Source: CAXSEF01 sp050920955 (lineage in GTDB: Bacteria > Pseudomonadota > Alphaproteobacteria > Acetobacterales > Acetobacteraceae). From it: DNA of 31,894 nucleotides. The stretch is taken from contig JBPBQS010000100.1 of the NCBI GenBank assembly GCA_050920955.1, positions 1 through 31,894 of the forward strand. Reading direction: 5' to 3'. The translations under genes and the position numbers were made by a program. The notes beneath the pieces are model-generated. The model worked only from the letters and a program-made list of their open reading frames with translations. It did not search any database and had not been told where the DNA came from. This document shows, one piece after another, positions 1 to 7,310 of this stretch (position 1 is its first letter; every line of letters begins with the position of its first letter).

Positions 1-107
1 CGCAGGTCGTGGCTGTCGCGCGGGCGCAGCATCAGCCGGTGCTGGTCGAAGCGCACCGGCCGGCGGTAGCGGTAGGTCGTGGTGTGCGTCACGGTCAGGA
101 CCGTCAT
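1..107 (-). CDS. Transglutaminase-like protein, N-terminal fragment (cut by window edge)
   Basis: Only the first 35 codons are present. The peptide starts MTVLTVTHTTTYRYRRPV and continues with a pattern (H-R-L-M-L-R-P-R) typical of the N-terminal beta domain found before the cysteine-protease-like core of bacterial transglutaminase-family proteins. The ATG at 107 has a strong ribosome site (GGGAGG, 5 nt spacing), which supports this start. It lies 118 bp downstream of ggt on the same strand and could be transcribed with it. The catalytic Cys-His-Asp region is outside the window, so the activity cannot be checked here. Confidence 0.72.
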   Translation of the reverse strand, partial: MTVLTVTHTTTYRYRRPVRFDQHRLMLRPRDSHDL

Positions 108-225
108 CCCGGCCTCCCGGCGGCGTCATGGACACCCGCAGGATACAGGCCGAACGTCAAGGCGGGGTTTCCGCCGCCGGACCCGCAACGCAGCCCGGCG
201 TCCCTCCCGGACCGCTCCGCGCCGC

Positions 226-2103
226 TCAGGGCGCGACCGCCGCGCCGCCGGGCCTTCGGTCGTCGTTGGCGCCGTAGAACCAGCCCGGCCGCATCGCCCC
301 GCCCAGCTCGGAGTCGTTGCCCGACGACGCCACCGCGCCCCCCGGGGCCTCCGGCGGCCCGACCAGCACCATCTCGGCCGCCCCCCACGGCGTGCGCTCC
401 TCGACGGCGTAGCCCATCGCGCGCAGCAGCGCCGCCGTGTCGGGCGACAGCGCGTACGGCTCGGCCTCGATCCGGTCCGGCAACCACTGCTCGTGCAGCC
501 GCGGCGCGTCCACCGCCTGCTGCGCGCCCATCCCGAAGTCCACGACGTTCAGGATCGACTCCAGAACGATCGAGATGATCCGCGATCCCCCCGGCGAGCC
601 CACCACCATCGCGACATGCCCGTCGCGCATCACGATCGTCGGCGCCATCGACGACAGCGGCCGCTTGCCCGGCGCGATCTCGTTCTCCGGCCCCTGCACC
701 AGGCCGAACATGTTCGCGCCGCCCGGCACGGTGGTGAAGTCGTCCATCTCGTCGTTCAGGAGGAAGCCGGTGCCGGGCGCCATCACCCCCGCGCCGAACA
801 GCCCGTTCAGCGTCGTCGTCACCGCGACCGCGTTGCCCGCCGCGTCGGCGACCGAGAAATGCGTGGTCTGCGGCTTCTCCCCGTCCGATGCCGCACCCGA
901 CGCCGCACCTGGCGCCGCCTCGCCCTTCGCCGCCAGCGGCCGGTCGCGCCACACCGCCGCGGGGATGTCGTGCGGCGCCACCCCGCGCCGCAGCGACGCC
1001 GACGGCGTGGCCCCCGCGCCGATCGCGTCGCGTATCGCTGCCGCGTGCGCCGGCGACAGCAGCGCGTCGAGCGGGCTGCGCACGAACGCCGGGTCGCCGA
1101 GAGTCGTGTTGCGGTCGAAATAGACGTGGCGCAGCACCTCGGCCAGCAGGTGCACGCCGGCGGCCGAGTGGAACCCGAACCCCGCCAGGTCGAACCCGCC
1201 GAGCACCTGCAGCGCCTCGCACAGCACCACCCCGCCCGACGACGGCGGCGGCGCCGACAGCACCAGCAGCCCGCGATACCGGCACTCGACCGGCGCCGAC
1301 TCCGTCACGCGATACGCGGCGAGATCGGACGCCGTCATCGCGCCGCCGCCGGCCGCCGACGCCGCGCCCACCGCGTCCGCGACCGCGCCGCGGTAGAACG
1401 CGTCCGGCCCCCGCGCCGCGATCGCCTCCAGCGTCCGCGCGAGGTCCGGCTGCACCAGCCGGTCGCCCGGCTCCAGCGGCGCGCCGTCGGGCCGCAGGAA
1501 GATGCGCGCAAGCGCCGGCTCGCTGCGGAACCGCGCCGTCCTGACCGCGAGGATGTCGGTGTCCGCCTGCGTCAGCACGAAGCCGTCCCGCGCCAGCGCG
1601 ATCGCCGGCGCCATCGCCTCGCGCCGCGAGAGACGCCCGTACTCGCGCAGCGCCGTGTCCAGGCCGAGCACGGTGCCCGGCACGCCCGCCGCCGCCCAGC
1701 CCACGAGGCTTGCGCCGCGCACCGCACGGCCCTTCGCGTCGAGGAACATCGTGCGCGTGGCCGCCGCCGGCGCCCTCTCGCGGAAGTTGAGGAAGCGGTC
1801 CCGCCCGTCGGCCAGATGCAGCACCATGAAGCCGCCGCCGCCGAGGTTGCCGCAGCACGGGTCGACCACCGCCTCGGCGAACCCCATCGCCACCGCCGCG
1901 TCCACGGCGTTGCCGCCCTGGCGCAGGATCGCGGCGCCGACGGCGGCCGACAGCCGCTGCGTCGCCACCGCCATGCCGTCGCGCCCCTCGACCGGCGGCG
2001 GCACCGCCGCCCGCGCCGGGCCGGCGCACGCGAGGAACGCCCCGACGCCGCACCACAGGGCCCGCCGCCACGACGCCCGCGCGGCGCGGCCCTCAGGCCC
2101 CAC
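226..2103 (-). CDS. ggt: Gamma-glutamyltransferase / glutathione hydrolase
   Basis: 625 aa, the usual length for the family. The enzyme cleaves the gamma-glutamyl bond of glutathione and related compounds, normally in the periplasm, and matures by self-cleavage into large and small subunits. An N-terminal hydrophobic segment (about residues 14-32, ending PARAA) looks like a signal peptide. The substrate-binding NFRERAP motif is at about 106-112. The TTHFSVAD motif places the nucleophile and new small-subunit N-terminus at Thr413. PLSSMAPT and GSPGGSRI (oxyanion-hole glycines) follow. A low-complexity Ala/Gly/Ser stretch (about 393-407) lies just before the cleavage site. The start is a GTG with a weak ribosome site, so the exact N-terminus is uncertain. 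It begins 27 bp after the HU stop codon on the same strand, so read-through from the HU gene is plausible. Confidence 0.95.
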   Translation of the reverse strand: MGPEGRAARASWRRALWCGVGAFLACAGPARAAVPPPVEGRDGMAVATQRLSAAVGAAILRQGGNAVDAAVAMGFAEAVVDPCCGNLGGGGFMVLHLADGRDRFLNFRERAPAAATRTMFLDAKGRAVRGASLVGWAAAGVPGTVLGLDTALREYGRLSRREAMAPAIALARDGFVLTQADTDILAVRTARFRSEPALARIFLRPDGAPLEPGDRLVQPDLARTLEAIAARGPDAFYRGAVADAVGAASAAGGGAMTASDLAAYRVTESAPVECRYRGLLVLSAPPPSSGGVVLCEALQVLGGFDLAGFGFHSAAGVHLLAEVLRHVYFDRNTTLGDPAFVRSPLDALLSPAHAAAIRDAIGAGATPSASLRRGVAPHDIPAAVWRDRPLAAKGEAAPGAASGAASDGEKPQTTHFSVADAAGNAVAVTTTLNGLFGAGVMAPGTGFLLNDEMDDFTTVPGGANMFGLVQGPENEIAPGKRPLSSMAPTIVMRDGHVAMVVGSPGGSRIISIVLESILNVVDFGMGAQQAVDAPRLHEQWLPDRIEAEPYALSPDTAALLRAMGYAVEERTPWGAAEMVLVGPPEAPGGAVASSGNDSELGGAMRPGWFYGANDDRRPGGAAVAP

Positions 2104-2130
2104 CCGCGCCCCGCGCCGTCCGTTCCGCGA

Positions 2131-2568
2131 TCAGATCAGTTCGTCCTTCAGCTCCTTGGCCGGACGGAACGCGATCTTCTTCTTCGCCGCGATCTGGATC
2201 GCCTCGCCGGTCGCCGGGTTGCGCCCCGCGCGCGCCGCGGAGTGGCGCACCTGCAGGATGCCGAGCCCGTTGAGGCGCAGCCGGTCGCCCTTCTTCAGGT
2301 GCTCGACCATCAGCTCGACCAGGCCGGTCATCATCGCCTCGGCCGGCTTCTTCTGCAGGTCGTGCGCGGTGGCCAGCTCGGCGGCGATCTGCTTGAGCGA
2401 CACGGTGGGCTGCGCCGCGGGCTTCGCTGCGGCGGCCGGGGCCTTCGCAGCCGGCGCGGCCTTGGTGCCCGCGGCCTTCTTGGCGGCGGGGGCGGGCTTC
2501 GCGGCGGCGGGCGCCTTGGCGGCCGGCTTGGTGGCCGGCGCCGCAGTCGCAGGCTTCTTGGTGGCCAT
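2131..2568 (-). CDS. HU-family DNA-binding protein with Lys/Ala/Pro-rich N-terminal tail
   Basis: 145 aa. Residues 1-53 are almost entirely Ala, Lys and Pro (KPA-type repeats as in histone H1 tails), and residues about 55-145 form the HU/IHF fold. The RNPATGE arm signature is at 116-122, followed by a basic AAKKKIAFRPAKEL segment. HU proteins bend and compact DNA in the nucleoid. The basic tail probably adds sequence-independent binding. The ATG at 2568 is chosen because AGGAA lies about 9 nt upstream and the tail begins MATKKPA; longer in-frame extensions lack a ribosome site. Most HU proteins are about 90 aa, so the tail is the notable feature. The gene is upstream of ggt on the same strand with a 27-bp gap and no visible terminator. 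Confidence 0.93.
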   Translation of the reverse strand: MATKKPATAAPATKPAAKAPAAAKPAPAAKKAAGTKAAPAAKAPAAAAKPAAQPTVSLKQIAAELATAHDLQKKPAEAMMTGLVELMVEHLKKGDRLRLNGLGILQVRHSAARAGRNPATGEAIQIAAKKKIAFRPAKELKDELI

Positions 2569-2711
2569 GGCGAATCGTTCCTGATCTTGGGTCTCTGGAA
2601 GCGGCCACCGAATCACGCTTTCCCCCCAGGAACAAGCGCGACCTGCGATTCGGTGCCCACGGAAGCCCACAAACAGCCCCGTGCCGCGCCCGAACCGCCG
2701 GCCGGCGCCAC

Positions 2712-3086
2712 TCAGCGCATCATGTTCGGCCCGCGCTCGCCGTCCTCCTCGTCCTCGTCGACCAGCGCCTGGCCCTTCGCGTCGTGCGCCCCGCCGTGCG
2801 CCAGCACCGCCTGCTCCAGCGGCCCCGCCGTGCGGTCCAGCGCGAACACCCGCGGCAGCCGCTCGCTGTCGGCCACCTTGCGCGCCGCCGCGATCGCGTC
2901 CTCGAAGCCCATCGGGCGCCCGTCGGGGTGCGCGGGGCGCGTGGTCTCGACCGGCCCGTGCTCCGTGGTCAGGGCGATCTCCACGACCACCCGGTCGGGG
3001 TCGTCCTCGTCGAAGCGCCGCATCACCGTCACGCCCCGCCCGCCAGGCAGCGCGTCGTGCGGTTCCAGCATCACCAGCTCGGCCAT
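2712..3086 (-). CDS. Small acidic protein of unknown function
   Basis: 124 aa, not recognised. It begins MAELVMLEPHDALPGG. The centre reads as a mixed alpha/beta segment (VVVEIALTTEHGPVETT), and the C-terminus is strongly acidic (VDEDEEDGERG). There is no signal peptide or membrane segment, so it is probably cytoplasmic. The start is well supported by AGGAGG 9 nt upstream of the ATG at 3086; an out-of-frame ATG just before it leads nowhere. Codon positions are GC-biased in the way expected of a real gene. It lies upstream of the HU gene on the same strand with a 143-bp gap. No function is proposed. Confidence 0.7.
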   Translation of the reverse strand: MAELVMLEPHDALPGGRGVTVMRRFDEDDPDRVVVEIALTTEHGPVETTRPAHPDGRPMGFEDAIAAARKVADSERLPRVFALDRTAGPLEQAVLAHGGAHDAKGQALVDEDEEDGERGPNMMR

Positions 3087-3143
3087 GTCATTGGTCCTCC
3101 TGCATCCTGAACGACGCGGCGGCGCCTCGGGTTCGACAGCGCA

Positions 3144-3270
3144 GGAAAGCAAGCATGGGCTCTGCCCAAACCCGCCAGGGCGAGCCGCCCTGGACTGGCT
3201 CTACTTAAGTGGAGCCATCCAAGGGGCTTCCCTTGGCGGAGTTTGAGGCAGCGCCTCAACCTTGCTTCCC
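3144..3270. repeat. Face-to-face pair of twin-hairpin elements (R1 plus, R2 minus)
   Basis: R1 (3144-3194, plus) has stem 1 TGGGC/GCCCA with loop TCT (3156-3168), linker AACCCG, and stem 2 CCAGGGC/GCCCTGG (3175-3193). R2 (3218-3270, minus) has stem 2 CCAAGGG/CCCTTGG (3219-3236) and stem 1 TTGAGGC/GCCTCAA (3243-3259). The spacer between them is itself an inverted repeat, TGGCTC/GAGCCA, around the palindrome ACTTAAGT (3203-3210). The pair lies between the start of a minus-strand gene and the start of tRNA-Lys. It therefore does not sit behind either gene, unlike most other copies. Confidence 0.85.
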
Positions 3271-3335
3271 TTGGCGCGGCTTGACGCCGTCCCATCTTGG
3301 GGCTTCAAGCGGCCGGGTCGGCCGTTCGGTGAGGC

Positions 3336-3411
3336 GAGCCCGTAGCTCAGCTGGTAGAGCACGAGACTTTTAATCTTGGGGCCCTGGGTTCGAGTCCCAG
3401 CGGGCTCACCA
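3336..3411 (+). tRNA. tRNA-Lys (anticodon TTT)
   Basis: A complete 76-nt cloverleaf. The acceptor stem GAGCCCG/CGGGCTC is perfectly paired, discriminator base A is at 3408 and CCA is encoded (3409-3411). The D stem is GCTC/GAGC. The anticodon stem CGAGA/TCTTG encloses loop CTTTTAA, giving anticodon TTT at 3369-3371. The T loop carries GGTTCGAGTCC. The gene ends 8 nt before the stop codon of the convergent YqaA-type gene. Confidence 0.97.
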
Positions 3412-3419
3412 CACCCGCG

Positions 3420-3998
3420 CTACAGCAGGCGCAGCGCCACGACCCCGGCCACCAGCCCCGCCGCCGCCAGCGCGAGCACCAGCACGAGCCGGCGCTCCAC
3501 GAACGTCCTGACGCGCTCGCCGAACAGCCGCAGCAGGCCCGCCACCAGGAAGAACCGCGCGGCGCGCGTCACGAGGCTGGCCGCCATGAACGTCGCGAAG
3601 TCGAAGTGCGCGGCGCCGGACGCGATGGTGACGACCTTGAACGGGATCGGCGTGAGGCCCTTGACCAGGATGATCCACACGCCCCACTCGGCGTAGCGCG
3701 CCTGGAACGCCGCGAACGCCGCCTGCTGCCCGTAGGCGCGCAGCACCGGCATCGCCACCTGCTCCAGCAGCAGCGCGCCGATCGCGTAGCCCAGCGCGCC
3801 GCCGGCCACGCTCGCGAGCGTGCACAGCGCCGCCAGCCACCAGGCGCGGCGCGGCCGCGCCAGCACCATCGGGATCAGCAGCAGGTCGGGCGGCAGCGGG
3901 AACACGCTGGCTTCGGCGAAGCTCACGACGGCGAGCCACAGCGGCGCCGAGGGACGGGCGGACAGCGCGAGCAGCCGCTCGGCGAGGCGGTTCAGCAT
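3420..3998 (-). CDS. YqaA-type inner-membrane protein (DedA/VTT superfamily)
   Basis: 192 aa with four to five hydrophobic segments. The motif FAEASVFPLPPDLLLIP near residues 27-43, GGALGYAIG further on, and GLTPIPFKVVTIASG in the second half match YqaA-like members of the DedA / SNARE-associated Golgi family. These proteins sit in the inner membrane; DedA relatives are linked to polyprenyl-phosphate or phospholipid recycling, but the YqaA branch is poorly characterised. The start MLNRLAER at 3998 is preferred. A GGAG lies about 12 nt upstream, and the longer reading frame adds a Pro/Arg-rich stretch with no family resemblance. It is convergent with tRNA-Lys. Confidence 0.88.
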   Translation of the reverse strand: MLNRLAERLLALSARPSAPLWLAVVSFAEASVFPLPPDLLLIPMVLARPRRAWWLAALCTLASVAGGALGYAIGALLLEQVAMPVLRAYGQQAAFAAFQARYAEWGVWIILVKGLTPIPFKVVTIASGAAHFDFATFMAASLVTRAARFFLVAGLLRLFGERVRTFVERRLVLVLALAAAGLVAGVVALRLL

Positions 3999-4174
3999 GG
4001 CGTCGTGGCACTCCGCCCCCACGGCTCCGGCCGACGGGCCACGGCGCGGGGGTGGGGGCACATGCCACGCCGGCCCGGCCGCGCGCAACGCCTGGCACTG
4101 CCCCCGCCGCGGGGATGGCCCCGCCCCGCCGCGCCGTGCATCGTGCGGCGACACCGCCGGAATCGGACACGCGC

Positions 4175-4708
4175 ATGCGCCTCGCCACACGCCTGATCGC
4201 CGCGGCGGGCCTCGCCGCGCTCTGCCTCGCGCCCGCGCAGGCCGCGCCGCACGGCCACGAGGCGCCTCCCCACGCTGCCGCCCCCCATGCCGCCCAGGCG
4301 CCGCGCGCGGCGGCCCGCGGCGGCCCGCCGCACGCGTTCCTGTTCGGGAGCTGGACGGGCGGCCTGTTCCCCGTGCAGGCCGGCTCGCTGACCGCGGCGA
4401 GCTGCCTGGCCTCGCCCACGGTGGTGTTCACCCGCGACCTGGTGCTGCGCGCGACCCTGACCGACCCGGTCTACCTGCAGCGCCAGGACGAGACGGTGCG
4501 CACCTCGCCGCGCGGCGCGGAGTTCCGCTTCATCAGCCAGGGCGGCGGCCCGGCGGCCAGCGCGCTCGGCATCGAGCCCGCCGGCAGCACCGGCTTCGGC
4601 TGCGAGGACCCCGATGTCCTGCACGTCGAGCGCCGCAGCGAGAACGAGATCGCCTTCCCCGGCTGCGCCGACTTCCCCAACCCGCTGGTGCGCTGCCCGT
4701 CGCACTGA
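4175..4708 (+). CDS. Secreted protein of unknown function
   Basis: 177 aa. A clear signal peptide (MRLATRLIAAAGLAALCLA, predicted cut after AQA near residue 23) leads into a His/Ala/Pro-rich linker (about 24-50). A compact domain follows, with FLFGSWTGGLFP, four cysteines (in AASCLAS, FGCEDPD, FPGCADF and VRCPSH) and many short beta-like segments. The even number of cysteines suggests disulphides in the periplasm. I do not recognise the family with confidence; the FGSWTGG start resembles small periplasmic proteins seen in Acetobacteraceae. It is divergent from the YqaA-type gene and convergent with the histidine kinase. Confidence 0.75.
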   Translation: MRLATRLIAAAGLAALCLAPAQAAPHGHEAPPHAAAPHAAQAPRAAARGGPPHAFLFGSWTGGLFPVQAGSLTAASCLASPTVVFTRDLVLRATLTDPVYLQRQDETVRTSPRGAEFRFISQGGGPAASALGIEPAGSTGFGCEDPDVLHVERRSENEIAFPGCADFPNPLVRCPSH

Positions 4709-4730
4709 GCGCCGCGACCGGGGGCGCCGC

Positions 4731-4888
4731 GTCCTGCCGCGCAGGACGGAGAACCCCCGCCGCCGTCCTGCCGCGCAGGACAAACGCCCTCCACGAAGCC
4801 CTTCCGTCCTGCGCGGCAGGACAAAATGGGCCCGTTCTGTCCTGCCGCGCAGGACGAAACGACCCTGCCTTGTCCTGCCGCGCAGGAC
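4731..4888. repeat. Cluster of five 17-nt palindromes, GTCCTGCCGCGCAGGAC
   Basis: Five perfect copies are at 4731-4747, 4765-4781, 4806-4822, 4839-4855 and 4872-4888. Each is a 7-bp stem GTCCTGC/GCAGGAC around a 3-nt loop, CGC in four copies and GCG in the third, which is therefore inverted. Start-to-start spacing is 34, 41, 33 and 33 nt. The 16-24-nt spacers are unrelated, except that the base pattern just after each copy is usually A/G-AAA. The cluster fills the convergent gap between the secreted protein (ends 4708) and the histidine kinase (ends 4951). No T-tract follows any hairpin on the strand entering from either gene, so classical Rho-independent termination is not obvious. Confidence 0.93.
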
Positions 4889-4950
4889 AAAACAGGAGCC
4901 GCGCCAGGAAACCGTCGCGGCGCAGGGTCGCGGCCCCTGCCCCGCGGTCG

Positions 4951-6354
4951 TCAGGCCCGCAGCGTCACGACGGCGCGCAGCCCCCCGCCGTCGCGGTTGC
5001 GCAGCACCACGTCGCCGCCGTGCGCGCGCACGATGTTGCGCGTGATCGACAGCCCCAGCCCGGTGCCGCCGGTCTCGCGCGAGCGGCTCGGCTCGCCGCG
5101 GTGGAACGGCTCGAACACCCTCTCGAGCAGCTCTGCCGGCACGCCCGGCCCGTCGTCCTCGACCAGCACCGTGACCACCCCGTCCACGGGCGCGCGCGCG
5201 CTCACCTGCGCGCCCCCGGCGTAGGCCACCGCGTTGCCCACGAGGTTCGCGAACGCCCGCTTCAGCGCCATCGGCGAGGCGTGCACCACCAGGCGGCCCG
5301 GCCCGTCCCAGCCCAGCCGTTCGGCGGCCTCGGGGTGCGCGTCGCCCGCCTCGTCGAGCACCGTGCGCACCAGGGCGCCGAGGTCGATCGCGGCCATCGG
5401 CTCGCGGTCCAGCGCGTCGCGCCCGAACGCCAGCGTGGCCGACACCATCGCCTCCAGCTCGTCGAGGTCGTGGAGGAACTTGCCGCGCAGCTCGTCGTCG
5501 TCGATGAACTCCGAGCGCAGCTTGAGCCGGGTGATCGGCGTGCGCAGGTCGTGGCCGATCGCGGTGAGCAGGAAGGTGCGGTTGTCCACGAAGGTGCGGA
5601 TGCGCCCGGCCATCGTGTTGAACGCCGCCGCCGCCTTGGCGACCTCGGACGGCCCGTCCTCGGGCAGCGGCGCCGCGTTGACGTCGAGCCCGAGCCGCTC
5701 GGCCGCCGCCGCCAGCGTGCGCACCGGCGCCGTCAGCCTGCGCACCGCCCACAGGATCAGCGCGGCGGCGGCCGCCGTCATCGCCAGGAACGCCTCCAGG
5801 AAGTCCGGCGACTGGCGGTCCGGGGCGCGGCGCATCGACACGCCGAGGTTGAGCCAGCGCCCGTCCGGCAGCTCCAGCGACAGCCCCACCTCGTGCATCC
5901 ACGGCCCGCCGTACACCCGGATGTCGCGCGGGTACTCGGCAGCCGTCAGCGGCGCCGTGGGCATGTCGACCTGGATCGCGCGCGTGAAGCCCGGGGATGC
6001 GGGCGGCAGGTCGCCGGACTGCGGCGCCGTGTCGAGCGTCGCGCGCCGCAGCTCGTCGGCGAGGTCGTGCACCACCTCCGCCCGGCGCTCCGGCGGCGCC
6101 CGCTCGACCACGCGGTAGAAGCGCAGCAGGTGCAGCCCGAGCCCGCGCGCCATCTCGCCGCGCCGCACCAGCCGCTGGTCGGCGGTGTGGATCGCGAGCC
6201 CGCCCGCCTGCACCGCCATCAGCCCCAGCAGCACCACCAGCGCCGTGCGCGACGCCAGGCTGCGCGGCCACAGCGCCGGCCGGCGCCAGCCCCGCCCGCG
6301 CGCCGCCGCTCGCGCGCCCTGCCCCGCCGCGGCGCCCTGGGCGGCCGCCGTCAC
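4951..6354 (-). CDS. EnvZ-like sensor histidine kinase
   Basis: 467 aa. TM1 is about residues 37-55, a periplasmic sensor region spans about 56-185, TM2 is about 186-205, and a HAMP domain follows. The HisKA H-box is AIGHDLRTPITRLKLR with phospho-acceptor His268. The HATPase domain carries an N-box (ANLVGNAVAYA), G1 (VEDDGPGVP) and G2 (GGTGLGLSI). The order and the periplasmic loop match the EnvZ group. It would phosphorylate the regulator encoded 4 bp upstream in the same transcript. The start is a GTG at 6354, placed by proximity to the regulator stop; the ribosome site is weak. The N-terminal 30 residues are Ala/Arg/Gly-rich and cytoplasmic. The stimulus cannot be read from the sequence. 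Confidence 0.93.
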   Translation of the reverse strand: MTAAAQGAAAGQGARAAARGRGWRRPALWPRSLASRTALVVLLGLMAVQAGGLAIHTADQRLVRRGEMARGLGLHLLRFYRVVERAPPERRAEVVHDLADELRRATLDTAPQSGDLPPASPGFTRAIQVDMPTAPLTAAEYPRDIRVYGGPWMHEVGLSLELPDGRWLNLGVSMRRAPDRQSPDFLEAFLAMTAAAAALILWAVRRLTAPVRTLAAAAERLGLDVNAAPLPEDGPSEVAKAAAAFNTMAGRIRTFVDNRTFLLTAIGHDLRTPITRLKLRSEFIDDDELRGKFLHDLDELEAMVSATLAFGRDALDREPMAAIDLGALVRTVLDEAGDAHPEAAERLGWDGPGRLVVHASPMALKRAFANLVGNAVAYAGGAQVSARAPVDGVVTVLVEDDGPGVPAELLERVFEPFHRGEPSRSRETGGTGLGLSITRNIVRAHGGDVVLRNRDGGGLRAVVTLRA

Positions 6355-6358
6355 CGTC

Positions 6359-7078
6359 TCACGCCCGTTCCACGTCCACGGCGAGCACGTAGCCCCCGCC
6401 GCGCACCGTCTTGATGAGCTGCGCGTGCCGCCCGTCGTCCTCCAGCTTGCGCCTGAGCCGGCTGATCGCCACGTCGATCGCCCGGTCGAACGGCCCCGCC
6501 TGGCGCCCGCGCAGCAGGTCGAGCAGCATGTCGCGCGTCAGCACCCGGTTCGCCCGGTCCAGCAGCGCCGCCAGCAGGTCGTACTCGCCCCCGGTCAGCG
6601 CCACCTCCACCCCGTCCGGGCTGAGCAGCCGCCGCCGCGCCGGCTCCAGCGTCCAGCCCGCGAAGCGCAGCGCCTTGGCGCTCGCCCCCGAGCGCCGCTC
6701 CTCGCGCTCCGTCGTGCGCCTGAGCACCGCGCGCACCCGGGCCAGCAGCTCGCGCGGGTTGAACGGCTTGGCCAGGTAGTCGTCGGCGCCCATCTCGAGC
6801 CCGACGATGCGGTCGGTCTCCTCGCCCATCGCGGTCAGCATGATGATGGGCACGTCGCTCGACTGTCGCAGCCAGCGCGCGAAGTCGAGCCCGCCCTCGC
6901 CCGGCAGCATCAGGTCCAGGATCAGGAGCTGGTAGTGCCCCGCCGGCAGCGCCCGCCTGGCCTCGCGCGTGTCGCGCGCCGTGGTGACGCGGAACTGGTG
7001 GCGCTCGAGGAACCGCGCGAGCAGGTCGCGGATCTCGCGGTCGTCGTCCACCACCAGGATATGCGGAACGGTTTCCAT
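6359..7078 (-). CDS. OmpR-family response regulator
   Basis: 239 aa. The receiver domain (about 6-120) has acidic residues DDD at 11-13, phospho-acceptor Asp55 (LLILDLMLPG), Thr82 and Lys104 (YLAKPFNP). A winged-helix DNA-binding domain (about 140-235) ends with DVAISRLRRKLEDDG and IKTVRGGGYVL, typical of OmpR/PhoB proteins. It is the partner of the downstream histidine kinase, 4 bp away. The start METVPHILVVDDD at 7078 fits the family exactly; the longer frame upstream reads through repeat R3. Target genes are unknown. Confidence 0.95.
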   Translation of the reverse strand: METVPHILVVDDDREIRDLLARFLERHQFRVTTARDTREARRALPAGHYQLLILDLMLPGEGGLDFARWLRQSSDVPIIMLTAMGEETDRIVGLEMGADDYLAKPFNPRELLARVRAVLRRTTEREERRSGASAKALRFAGWTLEPARRRLLSPDGVEVALTGGEYDLLAALLDRANRVLTRDMLLDLLRGRQAGPFDRAIDVAISRLRRKLEDDGRHAQLIKTVRGGGYVLAVDVERA

Positions 7079-7143
7079 GCCGCGCAGGATACCGCCGAAC
7101 CCGCGCCCGCCGCATCGCGGCGTTTCACTTCTTTGCAAAAGCG

Positions 7144-7202
7144 GAGGAAGGCAAGGCCAGGGCTCTGCCCTGGACCCGCCAAAGGGCGAGCCCTTTGGAA
7201 AC
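7144..7202 (+). repeat. Twin-hairpin element R3 (plus)
   Basis: Stem 1 is CCAGGGC/GCCCTGG with loop TCT (7157-7173). After linker ACCCG, stem 2 is CCAAAGGGC/GCCCTTTGG with loop GA (7179-7198). It lies upstream of the response-regulator start. It faces R4, with about 55 nt of unpaired sequence between them that contains AGAAAGAAAG. Confidence 0.85.
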
Positions 7203-7257
7203 ATTCCGGTAGAAAGAAAGCCCGGAGGCCGTTGTTCCTGCTGCCTTGTGTGCGCGG

Positions 7258-7310
7258 GTCCGGGGGCGCCTGCCCCCGGCGGGTCCAGGGCAGCGCCCTG
7301 GCCTTGCCTG
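7258..7310 (-). repeat. Twin-hairpin element R4 (minus), adjoining the galE stop
   Basis: On the plus strand, stem 2 CCGGGGGC/GCCCCCGG is at 7260-7279 and stem 1 CCAGGGC/GCCCTGG is at 7285-7301. Read in galE sense, the TAG at 7313-7311 runs directly into CAGGCAAGG and stem 1. Stem 2 has a completely different sequence from R3, yet all eight pairs are intact. Confidence 0.85.

Noticed and set aside
79..3246. Very long plus-strand open frame across ggt, HU and the acidic protein
   Set aside because: It is antisense to well-supported genes, is dominated by Arg/Pro/Ala/His from GC-rich codons, has no recognisable domain, and crosses intergenic repeats.
3336..3420. tRNA-Lys as an integration site for a mobile island, with nearby repeats R1/R2 as attachment sites
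   Set aside because: There is no integrase, no duplicated tRNA 3' end and no phage or plasmid genes nearby; R1/R2 match the dispersed repeat family instead.
4731..4888. Palindrome cluster as a CRISPR array
   Set aside because: The repeat is only 17 nt, spacing varies between 33 and 41 nt, one copy is inverted, spacers are 16-24 nt, and there is no cas gene in the window.
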